64,000 nucleotides of DNA from an uncultured Porphyromonadaceae bacterium (GCA_900538705.1 UPZG01000006.1:54231-118230), one strand, 5' to 3'. Shown: positions 53,901 to 60,709, numbered from the stretch's first letter. Notes: a model not told the origin generated them from the letters alone. A program made the numbers and translations.

Positions 53901-55113
53901 CATAGAAAAGGCCGAACTAAGTAGGTCGGGTAATGGCGGACAACTGCGTTTCAATCCTCCTATCCCCGATTTTAGGCGCGAAGCCTTGCGGCATTTGCAA
54001 ACGGTGTTAGTATCGATTAAAGCTAAAAACAAGGTAGTTACACTCAACCTTAATAAAACAAAATGCAGGGGCAGTAATAAAGGGCGCATACAACTGACAC
54101 CCCGTGGCAGCCTGCATAAAGAGACGGTATATGGAATGAGACGACAGGTCTCGGTGATAACCAAGACGATAGGTGCTGCGTTTACTGCCGATGTGATACA
54201 GCGAGTGACAAACAGACGGTATCGCGAAGCGTTACTGCAACGGCTGGCGCAATTCGATGGCGATGCCAAGAAGGCATTTACCGGCAAAAATCGTCTCGAT
54301 AAGAATCCCGTATATTGCGATGAGGCTCATCGGCAAGCTGTTCCTATGGTTGTAAAGATATTTACCTATGAGGTTATATATACTGTGCGCAAGAGTGTTG
54401 CCGATAAGTTGAATATAGAGAAGGTTGTTGATAGTGGCATCAGAAAAAAATTACAAGAGCATATCGACAAATACGGCGAGGCCTCATTCTCTGACCTTGA
54501 AACACATCCTATCTATCTTGATGAGGAGAAAGGGATAACCATTAAAAAAGTTACGGTAAAAGGATTGAACAATGCTGTGCCTTTGCACGATAAATGCGAC
54601 TATGCCGGTAGATATATTACCGATGCCGCCGGCCGCCGCATTCCTACCGATTATGTAAGTACCGGAAACAACCATCACGTAGCTATTTTTAGAGATGCCG
54701 ATGGCAAGTTGCAAGAGCATATCGTTTCTTTTATGGAGGCCGTAGCACGTTGCGTGCAAGGATTGCCGGTCGTAGATAAGGCATACAACAGAGAGGTGGG
54801 TTGGACATTCCTTTTCACCATGAAACAGAATGAATATTTCCTATTCCCCGATGAGAAGTCAGGGTTCAATCCCCAAGAAATAGACCTGTCGGACCCCGAA
54901 AATTATGCCCGTATTTCGCCGCATCTGTTCCGGGTGCAGAAGTTAGCTTCTAAGAACTATATGTTTAGACATCATTTGGAAACGACTGTCAATGAAGAGA
55001 AACAACTAAAAAATATTACTTGGCGACTTATTCAAAATACTGCTGCCCTTGAAGGCATTGTAAAAGTGCGTATCAATCATATTGGTGAAATCGTACATGT
55101 AGGAGAAGAGTAG
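50995..55113 (+). CDS. cas9: CRISPR-associated endonuclease Cas9, subtype II-C
   Basis: The RNA-guided DNA endonuclease of the system, 1372 residues, within the large II-C Bacteroidetes size range. RuvC-I is ILGLDLGANSIGWAVV (D8), and the arginine-rich bridge helix spans about 61-85 (RRTSRSARRNLQRYKLRRE). RuvC-II is EIRVEMARE (E687). The HNH domain has YDIEHIIPKARLFDD with catalytic H771, and N785 in SFSNKT. RuvC-III is HRHHAMDALTVAF (H936, D939). All nuclease residues are intact, so it should cut both strands. The PAM-interacting domain lies after about 1050. It is adjacent to cas1 (1-bp gap) and no csn2 or cas4 is present, which defines II-C. Confidence 0.98.
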   Translation: MKRILGLDLGANSIGWAVVNEAENSDETSSIIRLGVRVNPLTVDEKDNYEKGKAVTTNADRRTSRSARRNLQRYKLRRECLREVLIEGGVITPETVCAEQGKGSTHETYRLRAKAVTEPVTLEEFARILFAINKKRGYKSNRKANKEDGVAIDSMSVAKELYDREITPGHYCYELLQKGKKKLPDFYRSDLQVELDKIWSYQRCFYPDIFTDQLQEQLVGKSQQQSVAIMTKCGINLAENKGKEKKLQYYKWRSEAISNKLDIGEVALVICMLNGEINASSGYLGNIGDRSKKLYFNQQTIGQYLYNLLCRSRHNSLKNLVFYRQDYLDEFEAVWQEQSKYHPELTYALKKKVRDTIIFYQRPLKSAKGLVSICELEGHIQEIDKEGKKVQRTVGPKVSPKSSPIFQEFKIRQRLNDTRLTEIVRHPITHRIERIVRELSIEEKNILCTELSIVGGLEKEDVLKLLFGTAENYDLNFKEYDGNKTFSALFAKYRQIAELAGCNMSKCKTAQEKIEAVEKVFDTCNYETQLLHFDSSLPSHDCYLQPAYMLWHLLYSYEGDNSKSGIEGLIRKIMELTRMEREYAAMIAGVSFESDYGSLSNKAMLKILPFMKDGNDYSVACCYAGYRHSRNSLTKEENENRPLKAHLDILPRNALHNPVVEKILNQMVHVVNAVIDRYGPLDEIRVEMAREIKSSAQEREDKYKAMNDAAHKHEAIRKVLREEFHIEHPSRNDIIRYKLYEELEANGYKTLYTDTYIPRESIFSKEYDIEHIIPKARLFDDSFSNKTLEVRKANIEKGNMTAYDYVASLGADALAAYEERVDYLYKKKKISQGKWKKLKMKQADIPDDFIDRDLRNTQYIARYAIGMLRDVVRVVVPTVGAVTSRLREDWQLVDVMKELNRDKYEQLGLVEYYRDRDGRLLWQIKDWSKRNDHRHHAMDALTVAFTKMSYVQYLNNLNARSDKSSSIYAIEKAELSRSGNGGQLRFNPPIPDFRREALRHLQTVLVSIKAKNKVVTLNLNKTKCRGSNKGRIQLTPRGSLHKETVYGMRRQVSVITKTIGAAFTADVIQRVTNRRYREALLQRLAQFDGDAKKAFTGKNRLDKNPVYCDEAHRQAVPMVVKIFTYEVIYTVRKSVADKLNIEKVVDSGIRKKLQEHIDKYGEASFSDLETHPIYLDEEKGITIKKVTVKGLNNAVPLHDKCDYAGRYITDAAGRRIPTDYVSTGNNHHVAIFRDADGKLQEHIVSFMEAVARCVQGLPVVDKAYNREVGWTFLFTMKQNEYFLFPDEKSGFNPQEIDLSDPENYARISPHLFRVQKLASKNYMFRHHLETTVNEEKQLKNITWRLIQNTAALEGIVKVRINHIGEIVHVGEE

Positions 55114-55114
55114 T

Positions 55115-56047
55115 ATGATAAAGAAAACTCTCTATTTTGGCAATCCTGCCTATCTGAGCCTCGCCAACGGGCAGCTTGTGATAAAGCTGCCCGAGGTAGA
55201 GTGTAACGGCACGTTGCCCGAGGTATTCAGGCGTGAGGCTGTGCGTACGATTCCCATTGAAGATATAGGAGTAGTATTGCTCGACAACCGGCAAATCACA
55301 ATAACACAGGGCGTTTTGGAAGCGTTGTTAGAGAATAATTGTGCCGTGATTTCCTGCGATGCTTCGCATATGCCCGTGGGACTGATGCTGCCTTTGGAAG
55401 GCCATACGTTGCAGAGTGAAAGGTTTCGGTATCAGCTCAATGCCTCTTTACCGCTGAAAAAACAGTTGTGGCAACAGACTGTGCAAGCCAAGATAACCAA
55501 TCAGGCAACAGCTTTGTATCGCTTGCGAGGTTGTGAGGTGGGGAATATGCGCTTGTGGGCACGAGAGGTACGCAGTGGCGACCCTGATAATTATGAAGCC
55601 CGTGCGGCAGCCTACTATTGGTCGTGCATTTTCCCCGGTATCGACGGTTTTGTGCGAGCCCGTGAAGCGATGCCACCCAACAATCTGCTCAACTACGGTT
55701 ATGCCATATTACGGGCTGTTATAGCCCGTTCGTTGGTGGGGTCGGGCTTGTTGCCTACATGGGGCATACACCATCATAACCGCTATAACGCCTATTGTCT
55801 GGCCGATGATATTATGGAACCTTATCGTCCGTATGTCGATGAATTGGTGGCGGGTATCGTTGCCGAAGGTATAGCCATAGATGCACTTACTACCGAGTTG
55901 AAAGCGCGTTTACTCACCATCCCTGTGCTCGATGTAGTGATAGAGGGTAAGCGTGGTCCCTTGATGATAGCCGCTACCCGTACCACAGCATCATTGGCAG
56001 CATGTTTCGCTGGGGAGCAGCGCAAGATAGCTTATCCTGTGATGTAA
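55115..56047 (+). CDS. cas1: CRISPR-associated endonuclease Cas1
   Basis: The integrase subunit of the spacer-acquisition complex. At 310 residues it has the typical type II length. The catalytic metal ligands are visible as Glu in NYEARAAAYYWSCIF, His in LLPTWGIHHHNRYNAYCLADD and Asp/Glu in EPYRPYVDELV. The N-terminal beta domain begins KKTLYFGNPAYLSLANGQLVI. It begins 1 bp after the cas9 stop and precedes cas2 by 16 bp in one operon. Confidence 0.98.
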   Translation: MIKKTLYFGNPAYLSLANGQLVIKLPEVECNGTLPEVFRREAVRTIPIEDIGVVLLDNRQITITQGVLEALLENNCAVISCDASHMPVGLMLPLEGHTLQSERFRYQLNASLPLKKQLWQQTVQAKITNQATALYRLRGCEVGNMRLWAREVRSGDPDNYEARAAAYYWSCIFPGIDGFVRAREAMPPNNLLNYGYAILRAVIARSLVGSGLLPTWGIHHHNRYNAYCLADDIMEPYRPYVDELVAGIVAEGIAIDALTTELKARLLTIPVLDVVIEGKRGPLMIAATRTTASLAACFAGEQRKIAYPVM

Positions 56048-56063
56048 GACACCCGGGAATGTT

Positions 56064-56396
56064 ATGAGTAGTTTTAGTAAATACCAAATTATGTGGGTAT
56101 TAGTGTTTTTTGACCTTCCTACCGATACCCGGCAAGAGCGTAAGCGGTATGCCGACTTTCGTAAGCGGCTTATAGGCGATGGCTTTTCCATGTTTCAGTT
56201 TTCTATCTACGTGCGTCATTGTGCCAGCCGCGAGAATGCCGCAGTGCATATCAGAAGGGTAAAATCATTTATACCCGAACATGGCTATGTCGGAATATTG
56301 TGTATTACCGACAAGCAGTTTGGTGAGATAGAGCTATATCATGCAGCCAAACCGCAGAGTATGGTTGCTCCTTGTCAGCAATTGGAGCTATTTTGA
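56064..56396 (+). CDS. cas2: CRISPR-associated endoribonuclease Cas2
   Basis: The structural partner of Cas1 in the acquisition complex. The 110 residues form a ferredoxin-like fold opening with MWVLVFFDLPTDTRQERKRYADFRKRL, where the metal-binding Asp sits in FDLPT, and ending with the swapped C-terminal strand IELYHAAKP. It is the last cas gene and its stop codon touches the array-side terminator. Confidence 0.97.
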   Translation: MSSFSKYQIMWVLVFFDLPTDTRQERKRYADFRKRLIGDGFSMFQFSIYVRHCASRENAAVHIRRVKSFIPEHGYVGILCITDKQFGEIELYHAAKPQSMVAPCQQLELF

Positions 56397-56433
56397 AACA
56401 AATAAACCTGCCCGATGGCAGGTTTATTTGTTT
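56397..56433. terminator. Bidirectional terminator between cas2 and the array
   Basis: AACAAATAAACCTGCC pairs with GGCAGGTTTATTTGTT around a 4-nt loop. It starts at the cas2 stop and has A/T runs on both ends, so it can end both the cas transcript and crRNA transcripts arriving from the right. It is part of a 129-bp segment duplicated at 62946-63073. Confidence 0.85.
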
Positions 56434-56528
56434 TACATACGGTCGTTTTTTTATTCTATTTCTTGTTGTAAGTTTCTGATGTGCAGCTATATACACGTAT
56501 TGTGCTGTATGTAATCACATCAAAGATA
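56400..56528. repeat. Array-edge segment, copy A (terminator, flank and start of first repeat)
   Basis: This 129-bp stretch recurs at 62946-63073 with three substitutions and one missing T. It contains the terminator, an AT-rich flank of about 70 bp ending in ATACACGTATTGT, and the first 25 nt of repeat 1. The flank next to the intact cas2-proximal repeat is the best candidate for the acquisition leader. Confidence 0.85.
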
Positions 56529-57318
56529 CAAAAATTCATCAAATCACAACAAATGCTGTAAAAACGACAATGGCAATAAAGCTGTATGTAATCACATCAA
56601 AGATACAAAAATTCATCAAATCACAACAAACGAGAACCATCATCCACTTCGTGCAAGCTGTATGTAATCACATCAAAGATACAAAAATTCATCAAATCAC
56701 AACTACTACATGACAACAAAACGGTTGCCAAAGGCTGTATGTAATCACATCAAAGATACAAAAATTCATCAAATCACAACCTGCTCAATTGAGGTTGAAA
56801 GTAGTTGTCAGCTGTATGTAATCACATCAAAGATACAAAAATTCATCAAATCACAACGATTGTGGCAAAGGCTCATTACAATGGTCAGCTGTATGTAATC
56901 ACATCAAAGATACAAAAATTCATCAAATCACAACCACTTTTTAACATTTAATATAAACAAGTTGGCTGTATGTAATCACATCAAAGATACAAAAATTCAT
57001 CAAATCACAACTTAACGATGCCTACTTTTGGGCTCTACAAGCTGTATGTAATCACATCAAAGATACAAAAATTCATCAAATCACAACTGGAAGGGTCTTA
57101 TTTCTCCTCTGGCAATAGCTGTATGTAATCACATCAAAGATACAAAAATTCATCAAATCACAACGACATCATCAACGCAATATGTGGAGCAAACGCTGTA
57201 TGTAATCACATCAAAGATACAAAAATTCATCAAATCACAACTTCAGTTCGCGCAGGGCGTCTATGCTGATGGCTGTATGTAATCACATCAAAGATACAAA
57301 AATTCATCAAATCACAAC
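56504..57318 (-). CRISPR. Type II-C CRISPR array, 11 repeats and 10 spacers
   Basis: Eleven identical 47-nt repeats start at 56504, 56581, 56657, 56734, 56811, 56888, 56965, 57041, 57118, 57195 and 57272. Spacers are 29-30 nt. On the minus strand the repeat begins GTTGTGATTTG and ends ACATACAGC. That strand is the crRNA sense because it pairs with the tracrRNA. The repeat contains TATCTTTG at its nucleotides 23-30 with GTTG at 1-4 (18-bp gap), a likely internal promoter. The direction of transcription is opposite to the cas genes. Confidence 0.98.
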
Positions 57319-57531
57319 GATAGCAGCGGTGGGTACTGCGAGTCAGCTCCTTTACCATACTTTTGTCGCAAAGTAGTCATCCAGGGATATAGGCTGCCAT
57401 CGACATAACCGCCTTGCCGGAATTTATCTTTGGTGTGACCCTCTATGGCAACTGATACCTTGGTGGGGATGCTCCGGTGTAGCGCTTTTTGTATCTCGTT
57501 CTGTTTTTTGTTAAGAGTCTTGAAAATTCAT
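57319..57531 (-). pseudogene. Truncated phage virion-morphogenesis (Mu gpG-like) gene
   Basis: On the minus strand an ATG at 57531 opens MNFQDS, then a stop; shifting frame by one base continues LNKKQNEIQKALHRSIPTKV and goes on through AIEGHTKDKFRQGGYVDG, PWMTTLRQKYGKG and ADSQYPPLLS, ending exactly where repeat 11 begins. The pattern of K/R-rich helix, FRxGGYVxGxxxPW and PLLS matches Bacteroidetes members of the phage virion morphogenesis family. The gene is therefore frameshifted near its start and cut at its C-terminal side by the CRISPR repeat. A family search would settle the identity. Confidence 0.6.
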
Positions 57532-57557
57532 CGGAATTATAAATTTTTTTTGATTTG

Positions 57558-57589
57558 TTTGGAAGTTATAGGGATAGTATGTATATTTG
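57558..57589 (+). promoter_or_regulatory. Promoter in front of the tRNA-like element
   Basis: TTTG at 57558-57561 and TATATTTG at 57582-57589 are 20 bp apart, a perfect match to the Bacteroidetes promoter consensus. The predicted start (about 57596) is 6 nt before the acceptor stem of the tRNA-like element. Confidence 0.7.
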
Positions 57590-57601
57590 TGTCATATCCT
57601 T

Positions 57602-57684
57602 CATTCAGATACGGGCAGGTGGAAGCTCGGGGGGGCATCTATATGATGCTCGCCATATCGTGGGTTCGAAGCCCACCTGAATGG
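57602..57684 (+). tRNA. tRNA-like element of unclear identity
   Basis: The 7-bp acceptor stem CATTCAG (57602-57608)/CTGAATG (57677-57683) closes a region with a canonical T-arm (GTGGG-TTCGAAG-CCCAC). It also holds a D-arm-like CGGGC/GCTCG stem containing GG and an anticodon-like arm GGCAT-CTATATG-ATGCT. If read as a tRNA the anticodon would be ATA, which is odd, and the D to anticodon linker is about four nt too long. It may be a phage-borne or decayed tRNA, or a tRNA mimic. A strong promoter sits directly upstream. Confidence 0.4.
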
Positions 57685-57729
57685 AGGATTATTTTATTTT
57701 TATCTTTATGTAATTTCCTCCGTTGTCGA

Positions 57730-57802
57730 CAAGGCCACAAAATTCATCCAATCACAACATTTTGGGCGTTACAGTAATTCGGCCACAGGCTGTATGTAAT
57801 CA
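57730..57802 (-). CRISPR. Decayed repeat-spacer-repeat remnant
   Basis: Bases 57730-57758 match 29 nt of the repeat end with several changes (AATTCATCCAATCACAAC against AATTCATCAAATCACAAC). They are followed by exactly 30 nt (57759-57788) and then 14 nt identical to the repeat start (GCTGTATGTAATCA, 57789-57802). The exact spacer length shows this is a true array fragment, separated from repeat 11 by 411 bp of foreign DNA. Confidence 0.88.
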
Positions 57803-57920
57803 TGTTGAATATGTTGATACTCAGAAATATAGAGAACCGATGAGCGGTGCGAGGATTAGAAACAAGGTTTGGGGGCTGATTAAATAGGAATTGCGTTTTG
57901 TAATTGGGAGAGATAATGTT

Positions 57921-57951
57921 ATTTCGTACACTTAGAGAGTTATTTCATACA
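57921..57951 (+). promoter_or_regulatory. Paired direct-repeat operator upstream of the LytTR gene
   Basis: ATTTCGTACA at 57921-57930 and ATTTCATACA at 57942-57951 start 21 bp apart, that is, two helical turns. The spacing fits LytTR-domain regulators, which bind two direct repeats on one DNA face. The pair recurs at 59632-59662. It ends 12 bp before the -7 element of the regulator gene. Confidence 0.65.
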
Positions 57952-57963
57952 TTCTCACGAATA

Positions 57964-57971
57964 TAGCTTTG
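57964..57971 (+). promoter_or_regulatory. -7 element of the LytTR gene
   Basis: TAGCTTTG matches TAnnTTTG. It lies 45 bp before the chosen ATG at 58016 and 12 bp after the direct-repeat operator, so a bound regulator would touch RNA polymerase in place of a -33 element. Confidence 0.55.
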
Positions 57972-58015
57972 CCATGTGGATAAACCTGGCTACATTTGCT
58001 TGGGATATCAATAGA

Positions 58016-58378
58016 ATGAAAAAACAATTAGTCATATCGACCTCTCTCGACTTGGTTCGTATAGCATCGGATAGAATCGTCTATATAGCATCGGACGGAA
58101 ACTATTCTACGCTTGTACAGACGGATAATGAGGTGCGTATGATTTCGTACCAGTTGGGGCAAATCGAAAAGATGATTTCTTCCCAGTTGGGTAGCGATGG
58201 AAATAGTTTTATCCGTATTGGTAAGAGTCTTATTATTAACCGCTCCTACATCTACTACATCAATATTCCCAAACAGAAGTTGATACTTTCGGATGTGGCT
58301 TCGTTTAATCATACCGTGACTGCATCCAAAGAGGCACTGAAACAGTTGAAAGAGCTATTGGAAAAGGAGATGAAATAG
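58016..58378 (+). CDS. Stand-alone LytTR DNA-binding protein
   Basis: About 120 residues starting at the ATG at 58016 (MKKQLVISTSLDLVRIA); an upstream ATG adds 14 residues but lies close to the promoter. The whole protein is a LytTR domain: IVYIASDGNYSTLV, the LGQIEKMI helix and FIRIGKSLIINRSYIYYI are its typical strand and recognition features. There is no receiver domain and no kinase nearby, so how it is activated is unknown. It probably binds the paired ATTTCATACA sites in front of itself and in front of the lipoprotein gene. The next gene starts 2 bp after its stop. Confidence 0.88.
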   Translation: MKKQLVISTSLDLVRIASDRIVYIASDGNYSTLVQTDNEVRMISYQLGQIEKMISSQLGSDGNSFIRIGKSLIINRSYIYYINIPKQKLILSDVASFNHTVTASKEALKQLKELLEKEMK

Positions 58379-58380
58379 TT

Positions 58381-59283
58381 ATGAAAGAACTTAAAGAAAT
58401 CCGAGATGACCAAATTCGCATTATAGGTGAAGGAGAAAGCAAGAATCACTGGCCGCGCCGTATATGGATTATCATCCTCTCTGTTCTGGGGGTTGTTGCA
58501 ATCGGTGTAATCATGCTGCTTTCAATAAGGCATAAGGAGGAGGCGGTTGTGGAATTGAAACAACCCGAACCGGCCTTGTTTGACCCTGTGAGAGTGCCCG
58601 AACCGGTAGAGCCACAGCAATGGATAGGGCGGCGTGTCGATTCGTTGGCAACAGGATTTACAGAGATTCGCGATACAATAATCAATGATATTCCCATTAG
58701 AATATATATTCCTCACAATGCCGAGATGTCGTTGCACATAGGCCGAATGGATAAGAGAGATACGAGCGTTGTATATGTAGCTCAAGCAGCAGATGTGAGA
58801 GCCGATAATGGTGGAATTGTAGGTGCCTTTGTACTGAATGGCGAACCTAAAGCGTGGGGATTGTCGAAAAAGGGATTTTGTGCATCTATCCGTGGCAAGG
58901 TAATTGTCGGGGTGGCCGATAATACCTCTCTTTTTGAAGAGGCGACCGAGTGCGGTGGCTATTTTTTTAGACAGTATCCCCTCGTAAAAGATGGGCAGGT
59001 GATTGATAATGAGCCCAAGGGGAAGGCTGTAAGAAGAGCGATATGCGACCGTCTCGGTGAGATATTTATGGTAGAGACGGGTACGGCCGAGTCGTTCCAC
59101 GATTTTGCGCAGGCATTGGCCGATATGGGTGTAAATCAGGCGGTATATCTTGTCGGGTCATCGGCTTATGGCTGGGCAGTTGACGAGAACGGTACGACCC
59201 ACGAATTCGGAGATGAAAATTATTACACGGGGCGTAGAAAATTGCCCGAGAATACAAGTTATATTGTTTGGAGAAAGAGATAA
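58381..59283 (+). CDS. Membrane-anchored protein with a NAGPA-like phosphodiester glycosidase domain
   Basis: A 300-residue protein with a short cytoplasmic tail, one membrane helix at about residues 27-46 (IWIIILSVLGVVAIGVIMLL), and a periplasmic domain from about 95 on. In it, VGAFVLNGEPKAWGLSKKGF, FRQYPLVKDGQ, AVRRAICDRLGEIFMVETG and LADMGVNQAVYLVGSSAYGW follow the order of the phosphodiester glycosidase (NAGPA) fold, though the usual NLDGGGS motif is replaced by YLVGSSAYGW. It could therefore be a binding protein or a divergent hydrolase. It is coupled to the LytTR gene. Confidence 0.7.
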   Translation: MKELKEIRDDQIRIIGEGESKNHWPRRIWIIILSVLGVVAIGVIMLLSIRHKEEAVVELKQPEPALFDPVRVPEPVEPQQWIGRRVDSLATGFTEIRDTIINDIPIRIYIPHNAEMSLHIGRMDKRDTSVVYVAQAADVRADNGGIVGAFVLNGEPKAWGLSKKGFCASIRGKVIVGVADNTSLFEEATECGGYFFRQYPLVKDGQVIDNEPKGKAVRRAICDRLGEIFMVETGTAESFHDFAQALADMGVNQAVYLVGSSAYGWAVDENGTTHEFGDENYYTGRRKLPENTSYIVWRKR

Positions 59284-59431
59284 ATTATACGTGTAGGCCT
59301 ATTTCGAGGGGGCGATAGGCTGCGTCACGCCAGTAGGGGCTTACCGGCTGTGGTGCATCAGCCGCTGAGGGGTGCGACTCTTCCCGGGCTTTCTCCTTCA
59401 CAGGCCCGAAATCAAATTCTTCTTTCGTAAA

Positions 59432-59476
59432 AGCGGTGTTGGCAGAGGCTGCATTCTATTCCTTGCCGACACCGCT
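59432..59476 (+). terminator. Long hairpin downstream of the NAGPA-like gene
   Basis: A 13-bp stem with one G-T pair (AGCGGTGTTGGCA with TGCCGACACCGCT) around a 19-nt loop. No immediate T-run follows (CGCTTTATATCC), so it may be a terminator for the two-gene LytTR unit or part of a structured RNA. Confidence 0.4.
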
Positions 59477-59631
59477 CGCTTTATATCCTTATTGAAGAGC
59501 CGGGAGTTTGCGATACCCGGAGAGTCGGCTCGGCAAAATGCTGATGGCAAAACGGACCGAGTCGATGATGATAACGGGATAGATGCAGTCTCGCAAAAAT
59601 GGCAGCATGATGAAATGATGCGGTGAGGGAG

Positions 59632-59662
59632 ATTTCATACACTCGCAAAATGATTTCATACA
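59632..59662 (+). promoter_or_regulatory. Paired direct-repeat operator upstream of the lipoprotein gene
   Basis: ATTTCATACA at 59632-59641 and again at 59653-59662, 21 bp from start to start. It matches the site upstream of the LytTR gene in sequence and in spacing, and lies at nearly the same distance from the next start codon (72 bp against 64 bp). A TAAATTCG at 59703-59710 may be a weak -7 element. Confidence 0.65.
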
Positions 59663-59734
59663 GTCGGGATGAAAAGCACCAGCCTGTGCCGTTTCCGTTT
59701 TATAAATTCGCATGAAAAATAATTGCAAGACTAT

Positions 59735-60709
59735 ATGAGAGATATATTCAGAGTCCTCCTGACAGGGGCTGTAATAGCCCTCCTTACGGGATGTGGAAAT
59801 AGGGAAAACGCCTCTATGGATGACCGTTATACGGAAGCGGTGAAACGCAACTCGGTTTATTATTGGAAGACGGTTTTTGACATCGATTCAACAGCGATGT
59901 CGTTCATAGAAAAACACGATATCGGCCGTATCTACTTGCGGATGTTTGATGTCGCTACGGAGCCTGATTTTTTGAATGGAAACTTTGAAATAGTTCCGAT
60001 AGCCACAACAAAATTTGCATCCTCAGTCCCCAATAATCTTGAAATTGTCCCTGTTACATACATTACAATTGATGCACTACGAGCTATGGCAGGTAGGGAA
60101 GCCGAGTTCGCATCACTTATTGTAGAAAGATTGTTGGCAATGTCGTCTTATAACGAATGTGGCAAAATCAATGAGATTCAACTCGATTGCGATTGGACAA
60201 GTACTACCAAAAACAGTTACAGCAAATTGTGCAGAATAGTGAAAGACTCGTTGTCTTTGAAAGGGATAGATTTAAGTATAACCGTGAGGCTGCACCAGTT
60301 GCAGGAAACTCCTCCTCCCGCAGATAGAGGTGTGCTGATGCTGTATAATACAGGTGCATTGAAGGATACGGAGACTTGTAATTCAATTCTGCATATCGAC
60401 GATGTAAGGCCATATATGAAGCATAGAAGATATGCCATTCCGTTAGACTACTCATATCCCGTTTTCGGATGGGGTGTAAAGTTCCGGAACAATAAGTTTG
60501 TGTCTATTGTACCATACGATGACAAAGAGTGCCGGGATAATGAGTTTGTCAGATATGAAAGACCTGCATCGGCCGAGATTCTTGAAGTGAAGAGACTTGT
60601 AGAGCAGAATCTGGGTAAACCTGCCAGCGGAAATATATTATATCACTTGGATGAAATGCAACTTGAAAATTATACAGACCATGAAATCTCTCAGATACTT
60701 TTTAATTAG
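59735..60709 (+). CDS. Lipoprotein of unknown function (TIM-barrel-like)
   Basis: A 324-residue lipoprotein starting at the ATG at 59735; the signal MRDIFRVLLTGAVIALLTGC lipidates Cys20. The mature domain shows IGRIYLRMFDVATEP, IVPVTYITIDALRAM, INEIQLDCDWTSTTK, DLSITVRLHQLQ and GVLMLYNTGALK in order. That alternation of strands ending in acidic residues recalls glycosidase-like barrels such as DUF3142 proteins, but I cannot assign a reaction. Its 3' end overlaps the next gene by 29 bp, so the two are co-translated. Confidence 0.72.
   Translation: MRDIFRVLLTGAVIALLTGCGNRENASMDDRYTEAVKRNSVYYWKTVFDIDSTAMSFIEKHDIGRIYLRMFDVATEPDFLNGNFEIVPIATTKFASSVPNNLEIVPVTYITIDALRAMAGREAEFASLIVERLLAMSSYNECGKINEIQLDCDWTSTTKNSYSKLCRIVKDSLSLKGIDLSITVRLHQLQETPPPADRGVLMLYNTGALKDTETCNSILHIDDVRPYMKHRRYAIPLDYSYPVFGWGVKFRNNKFVSIVPYDDKECRDNEFVRYERPASAEILEVKRLVEQNLGKPASGNILYHLDEMQLENYTDHEISQILFN

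Larger units (their letters stand above)
59284..59734. other. GC-rich hairpin-rich intergenic region
   Basis: These 450 bp are richer in G+C than both neighbours and contain a series of inverted repeats: GCCTAT/ATAGGC, CGGCTG/CAGCCG, CGGGC/GCCCG and a long stem AGCGGTGTTGGCA (59432-59444)/TGCCGACACCGCT (59464-59476). An 84-codon frame at 59372-59626 shows no recognisable protein. The region may encode a structured RNA or be a relic. The LytTR-type operator lies at its right end. Confidence 0.4.

Noticed and set aside
57319..57400. Classical leader to the right of repeat 11
   Set aside because: The flank is coding DNA of a phage gene and not an AT-rich leader; the AT-rich conserved flank is on the cas2 side and is the duplicated one.
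57445..57777. 110-codon plus-strand frame across the array flank
   Set aside because: It runs across the phage pseudogene, the tRNA-like element and the decayed repeat; its peptide has no motif.
59372..59626. 84-codon frame in the GC-rich gap
   Set aside because: No recognisable motif, and the DNA is dominated by inverted repeats; not supported as a gene.
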